Below, in pieces: positions 10,201 to 19,579 of a DNA stretch of 64,000 nt. The notes under the pieces are model-generated. The model was not told the DNA's origin. It ran no database searches and worked only from the letters and a program-made list of their open reading frames with translations. The translations under genes were made by a program, and so were the position numbers. Within the stretch, counting starts at the first letter, position 1; every line of letters begins with the position of its first letter. This stretch comes from Elymus sibiricus (Eukaryota; Streptophyta; Magnoliopsida; Poales; Poaceae). The stretch is taken from NCBI GenBank assembly GCA_039707655.1, contig CM077663.1, positions 438,543,830 through 438,607,829 on the forward strand. The letters run 5' to 3'.

Positions 10201-11074
10201 ATACAACTTCTTTGCAGCATTTTTCTTGTTTGTCTCTGACCTTTTCTTAGCCTTCTCCGAATTCTTGTAGGCCACAAATGCGGGCAGTGATCTCTTATCT
10301 TCTCATATCTGCCGGTGAATTCTGGAGTCTTTCCTTTGTTGACAAACTTTGTGTTCAACTCTTTCTTCCAGTTCCTGAATAGATCTGCCATCTTCTTAAG
10401 AGCACACGCCTTGACCTTTGGCTCTATAACTGGCTTATTCGGATCCTCCTCTGGCGGTAGGGTTAAATTTGCCTTCAGCGAGGTCCAAAGATCATCTTTC
10501 TGTCTATCATGGACATAAGAAACTTCAGGGTCGTCCTTACTCTTATTCCATTGCTGGATGCTGATTGGGATGATGTCCCTAACAATAGCTCCGCACTGAG
10601 CAACAAATGCGTCCTTGGTCCACTTGGGTTCAATCGGTTGGCCATCGTCCGCGATTTCTGTGATCGTGAACCTTTCATCCTGGCGCAACCATTTCTTCGC
10701 GCCTCGTCTCGTTACGGAAGTTTGGCTCGATCCGGAGGGCTATAAAAGAAGAAAGAAGCGTTAATATATGTACATACCAAAACAATTAATGCATCAATTA
10801 GTCAGCACATGCTTAATTAATATATATATACCTTGCCGGACTTTGCAACAGTTCCCTCCTCCGTTCGGTCACCGGAGCCATCATCATGGTCTCCTTCTTC
10901 CTCCGCCATTCGGTCACCGGAGCCGTCACGATCCCCTTCCTCCTCCATTCTTGGATTACCGGAGCCGTCATCCTCTCCTTCCTGACCATCGGTGTCGTTG
11001 AGAAACGACAAGACATCACGTCCGTCGCGGATTATATCCCCCAACAACTCTTCTTGTTCTAAGTCTCTGTCCAT
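7233..11074 (-). pseudogene. CACTA second gene: En/Spm transposase-family domain plus Ulp1-like protease
   Basis: The minus strand gives a seven-exon model: 11074-10832, 10739-about 8267, 8188-8015, 7934-7824, 7742-about 7677, 7559-7470, 7373-7233, all with GT/AG-like borders except the unclear exon 2 donor. Exon 1 is acidic (MDRDLEQEELLGD). Exon 2 has the Transposase_24-like region (WKKELNTKFVNKGKTPEFTG, KARPLWDKAEQDLLDKG), a coiled segment (RERKRKAEATEMQRL), a proline-rich tandem tract (about 9060-9320) and a conserved downstream block. The last exons form a Ulp1/C48 peptidase-like core: His in FHFILLSI, Asp in VTVLDSRR, Cys in GNNLCGYYVCEFIR. Lesions are frameshifts near 10285 and 9680, stops at 8936-8938 and 8798-8800, and a stop in exon 3 (8044-8046). 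CACTA and MULE elements with Ulp1 domains are known; its role in transposition is unresolved. Confidence 0.85.
9060..9320 (-). repeat. Proline-rich coding minisatellite in the Ulp1/transposase gene
   Basis: On the plus strand the unit is GGAGGCGGAGTGCCCTCACG with variable GGAGGA spacers, repeated about seven times with 27-39 bp periods. On the coding (minus) strand it encodes PAREGTPPPPPPPP-type repeats. All units keep the reading frame, so this is a linker tract of variable length between domains, not a random satellite. Confidence 0.85.
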
Positions 11075-11079
11075 AGTTT

Positions 11080-12292
11080 CTGCAAATATTACAACATGGC
11101 AATATACAAACATGAGAGATGGATATATTAGTGGCAAACATAGACCTAGCTAATATCACAACAAGGGGCGGGAGGGGGTAAGAGATCGACAACGCTCTTT
11201 CTTCTAGGGTTTGGGTGGCCTCGAGAGTTGGTCGGGCGAGCGGACCGGGAGTAAATTTAGTAACTTTGAACTTCGTAAATTTGGTCGGGTGAGAGGGGGT
11301 TGATCGACGTCCCCCCTCATGTCGAAGTTATCGGGGATACATTTCGAGAGAAAATACAACACTTGATATGTTCATCGAACAAACTTAATATGAGTTTTAA
11401 CAGAAAACATTCATCGAACAAAATTACAACAGAAAAAATTGACCAAGTTTTCATATATCATCATATCATCATCATCATCATCATCATCTACTACAAAAAA
11501 AATTGACCAAGTTTTCATATGTATATCATCATATCATCATCATCATCATCATCATCTACTACAAAAAAAATTGACCAAGTTTTCATATATCATCATCATC
11601 ATCACCTACTACAAAAATGTTCATCCATCCATCCATCCATATTCAAAATGTTCATATTCTACAATATCACCAAAAAAAATTCTATGAACATAAAAAATTC
11701 TAACGTTTGCATATTCTTTGCATATGAACATACATACATTTTCTTTGCATAAAAAATTCTAACTTTTGCATAAAAAATTATATGAACATATTCTTTGCAT
11801 ATTCATCATCATCATCTACTACAAAAATGTTCATCCATCCATCCATCGATCTCCAATATACAGAGCTCACAGTGTGCGGGGACGGCGATGAGAAGGACGG
11901 CGATGATTGGCGGCGGCGCTGGTTGGTGGCGGCGCTTACGGGTGACGTGCGGGGACGGCGAAGAGAAGGAAAGGGGAGGAGGCAGTGGCTCACAGCGCTG
12001 TCGTAGGGAACGGCTGCGGGCTCGGGGAGGGCTCGAGGTCGCCGGAATCGGTGGCGGCAGTGACGAACGGCGTCGGGGAAGAAGGGGTCGCGGGCGCCGG
12101 CATGGTGCTTCCCCGGGCAAACGAATGGGCAGAGGCGACGAGGTCGAGCGCGGGGAGGCTTCCAGGCCGGTCGGAACGGCGAGAGGAGGGCGGCACGTCG
12201 GGGCAGGGCAGGGCGAGGGCGTCGACGGCGACGGCAACAAGGAGGCAGGGCGCGGCGATGGGAGAAACTAGGGAAAAATCCTAAGTGTTGGC
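11080..12292 (-). other. 5' leader region of the second CACTA gene
   Basis: Between the TATA box (12293-12300) and the ATG at 11074 lie a GC-rich block (about 11860-12270), AT-rich DNA with ATC microsatellites, and TTCTAGGGTTTG-like sequence near 11195. Several open frames in the GC-rich block have no recognisable domain and I do not call them genes. At about 1.2 kb the leader is long and may contain an unrecognised intron. Confidence 0.45.
11434..11615 (+). repeat. ATC microsatellite within a 64-68 bp tandem repeat
   Basis: The phrase TTGACCAAGTTTTCATAT starts at 11439, 11503 and 11571. Each copy is followed by runs of ATC and CTACTACAAAAA. A fourth partial copy (CATCATCATCTACTACAAAAA) lies at about 11807-11826. 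Confidence 0.9.
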
Positions 12293-12300
12293 TTATATAG
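12293..12300 (-). promoter_or_regulatory. TATA box of the second CACTA gene
   Basis: On the minus strand CTATATAAGCC lies upstream of the 11074 ATG and directly downstream of the internal repeat array at 12308-12580. The arrangement copies that at 32852 for the transposase gene. Confidence 0.6.
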
Positions 12301-12307
12301 CCACATC

Positions 12308-12580
12308 TTTGGTCCTGGTTTGTGGAACGAACCGGGACCAATACCCACCTTTAGTCCCGGTTCGTGTCACCAACCGGGACCAAAGGTCTCTTTTCGTCAG
12401 CCCAAAGGGCGGGAAGCAGAGACCTCTGGTCCCGGTTGGTCACACGAACCGGGACTAAAGGTGGGTATTGGTCCCGGTTGGTTCCACCAACCGGGACCAA
12501 AGGTGGGTATTGGTCCCGGTTGGCGCCACCAACCGGGACTAAAGGTTGGTGCTGCCCGGGGCCAAAAGTTTAGTCCCACC
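12308..12580. repeat. Internal copy of the CACTA subterminal repeat array
   Basis: At least eight units of the GGTCCCGGTT/AACCGGGACC type in alternating orientation lie about 5.6 kb inside the element. They include GGTCCCGGTTGGTTCCACC with its complement (about 12470-12500). They match the arrays at both element ends. No CACTA terminus or 3-bp duplication borders this array, so it is part of the element and not the end of a nested copy. It sits immediately upstream of the second gene's TATA box. Confidence 0.85.
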
Positions 12581-12588
12581 TCGCTAGC

Positions 12589-12648
12589 TGAGAGGGCTCG
12601 AGAGTTGTTTATAAGCGCTGTTGCGCTGACCCTCTCGAGCTCCTCTCA
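12589..12648. repeat. Inverted repeat hairpin upstream of the internal array
   Basis: TGAGAGGGCTCGAGAG (12589-12604) is nearly complementary to CTCTCGAGCTCCTCTCA (12632-12648). A smaller AGCGC palindrome lies in the 27-base loop. It could form a cruciform or an RNA stem, and lies between the transposase 3' end and the second promoter. Confidence 0.7.
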
Positions 12649-12649
12649 A

Positions 12650-13559
12650 CTGCAGGCTTACGGGCCTAATGTCAAACTCCTCTACCTGTGGGCCTACTGG
12701 GCCTGCTGCGGGCCTAAATCCTGGCCCGATGGGTTTCTACTCGTATTCAGGCCGTGGTGGCCCAGTAGGCGGCAAATTTTTAATTTTTTTCCAGTTTTTT
12801 TGTTTTCTATGATGCTTTATTTATTTTCTTTTGTTTGTACTTACTAAATACTTACAGTTTTTCAGTGATTCTTTTTGCTTTTAGTTCACAAAAATTATAA
12901 ACTTTCTGTTAGTGCCATTAGTTTTCAAATTTGAATAGTTTAAATTTGAATTCTTTTAAATTTGTGTGAATCACTAGTTTGTGAATAACTTTACTATAAA
13001 AATAGATTTTTGAGTGATTCTTTTTCCTGCTATTTAATATTACTGTGTTTTATCATTATATTCAATTTGTTAATTTTTAGGTTATTTTAAATGTCTGTTT
13101 TAATCAAAAAGTTGAGAGGGTTACGGCAAAAACTGTTACAAAGGTATTTCATTTTTTTTGAACTTATTTGAACTCCAGACTTTTTGTGTGTTCAAAATGA
13201 ACCATTCAAAGCCACATCATCATTTTTCAACCCTTTCTGACTTCATTTGGTATTTTTCATGCATGTACTGTTTTTTTAAGCTAAATGACCCTGAAATTGA
13301 AAAGCACTACAAATGAACTTTGAAAAGGTTGAAAGTTGGCATGGTATCATCATTTCACCCACATAGCATGTTCTAAAAAGTTGAGAGGGTTACGGCAAAA
13401 ACTGGATGCACTTCGTGTACAAAATGGACAATCTCTTTCGAAGTATCAGGGTTTCGGACGAAAACTCATCTGTTACAAAGGGATTTCATTTCTTGACATG
13501 TAACTGCAGTGATATTCTAGATCAAAGGCATCATCATAATAGTTGTGGAAAGAAAGTCT
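12650..13559 (-). other. 3' flank of the CACTA transposase gene
   Basis: AT-rich and without a gene. A phrase of about 30 bp beginning AAAAAGTTGAGAGGGTTACG occurs twice (near 13107 and 13375), and GTTACAAAGG also recurs (13135, 13471). It probably contains the polyadenylation region of the transposase gene. Confidence 0.5.
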
Positions 13560-14990
13560 TCACTTTTTCTTCGCTTGTGTCCTTTGCTTATTGCGCCGTA
13601 ACCATGGATAATCTTCATAGTTTAACAGGGTGCTTGGGTCAGCCTTGACTTTGAAGGGAGGAATTTCATGAAACTTTTCATAATCTTCAGACATGTCTGT
13701 CTTGCCCTCCACTCCCACGATGTCTCTTTTTCCTGAAAGAACTATGTGGCGCTTTGTCTCATCGTATGATGTATTCTCTTCCTTATCTTTTCTTTTTCTC
13801 GGTTTGGTAGACATGTCCTTCACATAGAAAACCTGCGCCACATCATTGGCTAGGACGAATGGTTCGTCTGTGTACCCAAGATTGTTTAGATCCACTGTTG
13901 TCATTCCGTACTGTGGGTCTACCTGTACCCCGCCTCCTGACAGATTGACCCATTTGCACTGAAACAAAGGGACCTTAAAATCATGTCCATAGTCAAGTTC
14001 CCATATGTCCACTATGTAACCATAATATGTGTCCTTTCCCCTCTTGGTTGCTGCATCAAAGCAGACACCACTGTTTTGGTTGGTGCTCTTTTGATCTTGA
14101 GCGATCGTGTAAAATGTATTCCCATTTATCTCGTACCCTTTGTAAGTCAATACAGTCGAAGATGGTCCCCTGGCCAACGAGTACAGCTCATCAGAAACAA
14201 CGTTATCACCCATGAGACGTGTTTGCAACCAACTGCCAAAAGTCCTGATGTGTTCACATGTAATCCAGTCGTCACACTGCTCTGGGTGTTTGGAGGGCAG
14301 AATATTCTTGTGTTCATTGACATACGGGGTCACCAAGGTAGAATTATGTAGAACTATGTAGTGTGCTTGAGACAAGAATGCCCGTCCCTACATATTATTG
14401 AGTCCCCTCCTAGCGTGTCTTTTCCAGTCAGTCTCCCCTCATACCGCGATTGAGGGAGACCAATCTTCTTAAGGTCAGGAATGAAGTCAACACAAAACCC
14501 AATGACCTCCTCTGTTTGATGGCCCGTGGAGATGCTTCCTTCTGGCCTAGCACGGTTACGAACATATTTCTTTAAGACTCCCACGAACCTCTCAAAGGGG
14601 AACATATTGTGTAGAAATACAGGGCCCAGAATGGCAATCTCGTCGACTAGATGAACTAGGACGTGCGTCATGATATTGAAGAAGGATGGTGGGAACACCA
14701 ACTCGAAACTGACAAGACATTGCGTCAGATCACTCCATAACCTTGGTAGGATTTCTGGATCGATCACCTTCTGAGAGATTGCATTGAGGAATGCACATAG
14801 CCTCACAATGGCTAATCGAACATTTTCCGGTAGAAGCCCCCTCAATGCAACCGGAAGCAGTTGCGTCATAATCACGTGGCAGTCATTAAACTTTAGGTTC
14901 TGAAACTTTTTCTCTGCCATATTTATTATTCCCTTTATATTCGACGAGAAGCCAGACGGGACCTTCATACTGAGCAGGCATTCAAAGAAG

Positions 14991-14995
14991 ATTTC
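14991..14995. repeat. Gypsy target-site duplication, left copy (ATTTC)
   Basis: ATTTC abuts the left LTR (14996) and recurs at 29944-29948 after the right LTR. Removing the element with one copy rejoins the transposase codons KEEKEI and FFECLLS in frame. Confidence 0.97.
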
Positions 14996-17900
14996 TGTGA
15001 CGCCCCCATTCTCGACCGTACGCTAATCAATCACGCAATGCGTACGACCAAGATTAGGGACTCACTGATTAGTACCACAACACGACAAAAGACACAAATA
15101 TAAAGTCATACAGCTTAATATTACAAGCCAGGGGCCTCGAGGGCTCGAATATAAGCTCCGACACAAACAAGAGTCAGCGGAAGCAGACATATCTGAGTAT
15201 AGACATTAGTTAGACAAGGTTGCCTTAAGAAGGCTAGCACAAACATAAACTACGGATCGAAAGAGGCGAGGCCTCCTGCCTGGGAACCTCCTACCTACTC
15301 CTGAACGTCCGAGAAGTCCACGTCGTAGTAGGCTCCATCCTGGTAGTAGTAGTGGCCTGCGCCGGGGTAGCTGTAGTCGTCCACCGGGTAGGCTGGATCC
15401 TAGGACTCCTGGGCTCCATCGTCTGGTCGCGGCAACGTATCGAGGGGGAAAAAGGGGAGCAAAGCAACGGTGAGTACTCATCCAAAGTACTCGCAAGACT
15501 TACATCAGATCTATACTAGATATGCACCATTATCAAAGGAATGCGGCTATATCTTTGGACTAGACTGGAGAAATGCCAGAATAGAGAAGAAAGCCTAGTC
15601 CTATCGAAGACTAGCATCTTCAGCATCTTGCAGCATGAGAAGAGAGTAGACCTGCATCTCATACATAGTCATATTGTTGAACAATTTTAATTAAGTAACA
15701 CGCCCAGAGATCCTTCCTCGACTTCCCTGCGAGGAAGCAATCCCGGAGCCACAATTCAATTTTAATTAAGTTTATGGTTATAGTTGTAGTAGGTCAAAGC
15801 ACAACTCCAAGTCGTCCTTTTACCGAGGACACGGCTATTCGAATAGTTTACTTCCCTGCAGGGGTGCACCAAATTACCCAACACGCTCGATAAGCTACGG
15901 CCGGATACGATTTTCTGGTCAATACCCGGCCTCGACATATCGACACGACGTAGTCCTACCTAGGCTCAACAGAGAGGCCAGCACGCCGGTCTACATCCTA
16001 ATGGCTCGGGGTCTTGGGCCATCGCCCTCGTCATCCTGCACGTTACACCGTCGGCCGGGAACAGTCCTAGCACGCCCTCCATCAGGGTCCCTGCGTTCCA
16101 GACCACCCAGGCGCGAGTCGAAAAATGTGGCATCTGAAGAGCTTTCGGGAGAATGTACGCCGCCGAGCAGCCCATACTGATTACCCCGCATGGTGGTTAG
16201 TGCGGCAAAGGCCCGTAGGCCCAACTCAGATTAAATACTCAACCCATTAGCAATTTATTAGTGATCAATAACATTCGAGTGCCTTCCGGCGCACTCCACC
16301 AAGTTTCCGGATGCCTTGCAGCGCATCCCACCAAATCTTCGGATGCCTTACGGCGCATCCCACCAATATCTCTCGCGGGTACCCTTGGGGCCGACCCGTC
16401 TCAGGACTGTCGGGAACTCAGGTCCACCTCAACCAGGGTGGTACCGCCTTTCCCTCCAGTCCCGTCTTTCACATGTAATAAATGTCAAGTCAAGTAACCG
16501 TGTGGTTATACACCAAGTGGAGATCCGAGGAATCACCCTCGATGGATCCCACTCGAGGTATGTGTATGGCAAGAGTCGATATCGATAAATGGGAAGGAGG
16601 AATCACCCTCGATACCCACGATCGATTAGCTACGCTACAGAATTAACATCCGGAGTGCTAAGTGAGGTATCACCCTCGGCACTCGATGGTAGCTCTGCAG
16701 TGCCATACCAAAGGGGTGTGCGGTGATGTGAGGGGTCTGGCTCGTCGGTCAGTTGACCGAGTCTTCGGGTCTTCGAGTCGTCGAGTCGTCGATGATCAAG
16801 CAGGGGCAACTGGGACTCAGGGGTCACTGGGGATTCATTGCCCAACCTATACTAAGCAGTTGGTATGATTGCAGTGATAGTAACAGTTCATCAAAATCAG
16901 GCCATGCATCAGAATAGGAGCTATCTAATACAGTAGCAAAATTCTAATGCAAGCATGAGAGGGAGAGAGATGGGTGATATCGGAATGCTCAAGGGGGTTT
17001 GCTTGCCTTGTTGCTCTGCTGCAAAAGGCTGGTCGTCAGGGGTGTAGGCGATCACGGCAGCAGCGTCAGCCTCGGAAGCTACCGGAGAGAAGAGGGGGAA
17101 GAAACAATAAATACAAGCACACAAAATGCAACATGATGCATGACATGGCAATTCGCAGTGCTAGCGGTGATCTAACGCGGTACTACACGATCCAGACGGA
17201 GCGGGAGAATACCTGACGATATTTCCCGGGTCTGTTGAATTATCGAAAGACGAATCGGAGGGGGAAAGTCCATGCTTGCGGTGCTAGAGGCATGTGCCAG
17301 CTAGGATGCAGTGCAGGGTTGCCTAAAATCACGTCTAAGTCATATTAGTTATCTTTAGGATTTAATTTGAATTTATTTATCGGTAGGCCTACACTATTCA
17401 TCTATCTGAAACAGGCAAAAAGTTGCATGTTTAGATAGCTAGGGGCATGTGACAGATGAATGGATGGCACCATTGCATTCTTTGGATTTTTCTGCTCAAC
17501 TTTCATATATAAATTATTTTCATCTGAGTTATAGATTATTTTCTATGATTTTCTAAAGTTTTATTAATTTTCTGGAATTATTTTTATTTCATAAATTCAA
17601 CATTATCCACAACATTATCCAAAACAGTGTTGCCTGACGTCAGCATTGCATCAGTATTGCATCAGCAGAGCAGTGGGCCCCACCTGTCATAGAGACAGAG
17701 GCATTTCAGTTTATTAGTTTTATTTAAACAGAGTTAATTAGTGGAGGGGCCCCACATGTTAGTGACTCATTAGACTAATCTAGTTATCCAAATTAATTTT
17801 AATCCTAACCAGTTAATTAATTTAGTGGGGGACCCACCTGTCATAGCCACAGGGGGCCTGGGCCCCACATGTCAGTGGGCTGATCCAACCCAGCCAGCAC

Positions 17901-19543
17901 GTTGACTGGTCAACCCAGTCAACGGGGCCAGGGGGACCCACTGGCAGTGACCCTGGGGCTGGGCCCCAGGCAGTCCAGTCAGCGGCGGCAGACGTCCGCC
18001 GCCGGAGGAGCTCCGGCGAGCTCCCGAAACGGCGAGGAGCGTCGGGTTTCGCGTGTGGTGCACCAAATCGGGCGCGGCCGGGCGCGTTCGAACGCGAGGA
18101 CGATGCCGCGTCGATCTGTGGCGGTGCGGCGGCCGGAGACGGCGTGTAGCGATGGCCAGGAGCTCACCGGCGGACGGCGGCGTTCGGTCGACCTGGGCGC
18201 GCGCGTTCTAGGGTGCAAACGAAACGGAGCTGGCGCAAAATGGAACCTATGCGGTGCGGCGAGCACGATGGTGGCGGCGGTTGGACCAAATGGTCGCCGG
18301 AGCATCGCCGGCGACGAGGTCAGGCGGAACCACGTTCGGGCATTCGTCGGGGACGGCGCTAGTAGGCCCGAACGGGCTCGTGCGCGGGTGCGTCGTGCTC
18401 CTGGAAGCACCAGGAGCTCGATGGTGAGCTCATATGAGCGCGACATCGACGGTGGCGACGAGCAGAAGCTCAACGGCGGCGAGCAAAGCTCGGACGCGGC
18501 GTGGGCTAGCTACGCGGGCCTGCACGAGCGCTAAGGGGGAAGGGGAGATGCGCGGGAGCTCACACTGGGGGGCGCCGTTCACAGTGTGCTCGGGGAGGGC
18601 GCGGTGGAGCGAATCGCCGGCGACGAGCTCCCTGTCCCGAGGTTGAAGACGACGCGGGGACGGCGTTCCAGGGGCTCCGGGCGTCGGGCTTGTGCACGAG
18701 GGGGAAGAGGAGGTCGAGGCGGAGCTCCGGGGCATCGCAGCGGGGCTTGGGAGGGACTACAGCGGCGTCTACCCGCCGGCCATGGCGACGGCGGCGGCGG
18801 ATCTGGAGGGTGAGAGCGAGCGAGCGAGCCAGGCGAGGGGGAGAGGGGAAATGGGAGCGGGCGACCAGGGGGGAGGAACGGGGGCGGCCTTATCCCCTCC
18901 AGCAGCTCCCGTCGCCGTTACGAGCTGCGGGCGGTGCGACGAGCTCCTGCCCATGGCGGGAGCGACACGAAGGGGGAGCAGGTGAGGACGATGACAGGCT
19001 GGGCTGGTTCGGCCCAGCTGGTCAGGTAAGTGGGCTTTGCCCATTTTCTTCTTTTTCTTTCTTTTCTTTCCTGTTTTTCATTTATTTTGTTTCTGTTTTA
19101 ATTTCTTTTGGCCTTATTTCTTTTAAGAAAAATGTGGGATATGGCCCAATTACTTAGTTGCAATATTTCACAGGGCCACAGTAGTTTTGGGGATTTTTAT
19201 AAATTGTTAGTATTTTCACAATTAACTTAGATGCAATTAAAATGTATTAAGCTACTGATATTTGAAGGTGGGGTCCACATCAGTAGTTTTGTGATGTTGT
19301 TTTCCTTAACATGATTTGTTTTGGATTATTCCACAATTTTGGCACATTTTACTTTTATTATTTGAGGATTTATTTTATCACCATGATTCCTAGGGCAATT
19401 TGCATTGGAATTTGAATTGAACTTTGAACCCAACTTCAATCCAACTTAGACAAACTTCATTTAGCAAAATATTAGGCACTGTTCATGATCATTACTGTAG
19501 CTTAATTACAATGATCACTGTAGCATAAGCCCAGGGTGTCACA
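14996..19543 (-). repeat. Gypsy 3' LTR (left in the window)
   Basis: The 4,548-bp LTR has complementary ends TGTGACG and GTGTCACA. It contains a GC-rich block (about 17,880-19,000) producing long chance ORFs on both strands, present equally in the other LTR. It also holds three 32-bp tandem units (16276-16307, 16308-16339, 16340-16371) of the CGGATGCCTT..GCGCATCCCACC type. Confidence 0.95.
16276..16371 (+). repeat. Three 32-bp tandem units inside the Gypsy LTR
   Basis: Units start at 16276, 16308 and 16340 with a core GGATGCCTT and CATCCCACCAA. The same array is in the other LTR at about 26674-26769. Confidence 0.9.
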
Positions 19544-19557
19544 ATTCTCCCCTACTT
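19544..19557 (-). promoter_or_regulatory. Polypurine tract of the Gypsy element
   Basis: On the minus strand GTAGGGGAGAAT directly precedes the 3' LTR, the position where plus-strand DNA synthesis is primed in LTR elements. Confidence 0.75.
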
Positions 19558-19579
19558 ACAAGAATTCTCGTCCCGAGAA

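Noticed and set aside
11458..11620. Regularly spaced repeats that could suggest a CRISPR array
   Set aside because: The spacers are not unique; this is an ATC microsatellite in a tandem repeat in a plant genome.
12308..12580. End of a second CACTA nested in the large CACTA
   Set aside because: No CACTA terminus or 3-bp duplication borders this array, and genes of the host element continue in normal order on both sides.
12320..12847. 175-codon ORF with repeated PGPKVGIGPGW motifs
   Set aside because: The repeats are the translation of CACTA palindromic repeats (CCCGGTT..AACCGGGAC), not a protein repeat.
16276..16371. 32-bp repeats resembling CRISPR repeats
   Set aside because: The units abut with no spacers and belong to an LTR.
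17902..18534. 210-codon plus-strand ORF (repeated at 28301-28933) and its minus-strand mirror ORFs
   Set aside because: They lie in the GC-rich block of the Gypsy LTRs, appear on both strands at once, and have no domain. They occur twice only because the LTR does.
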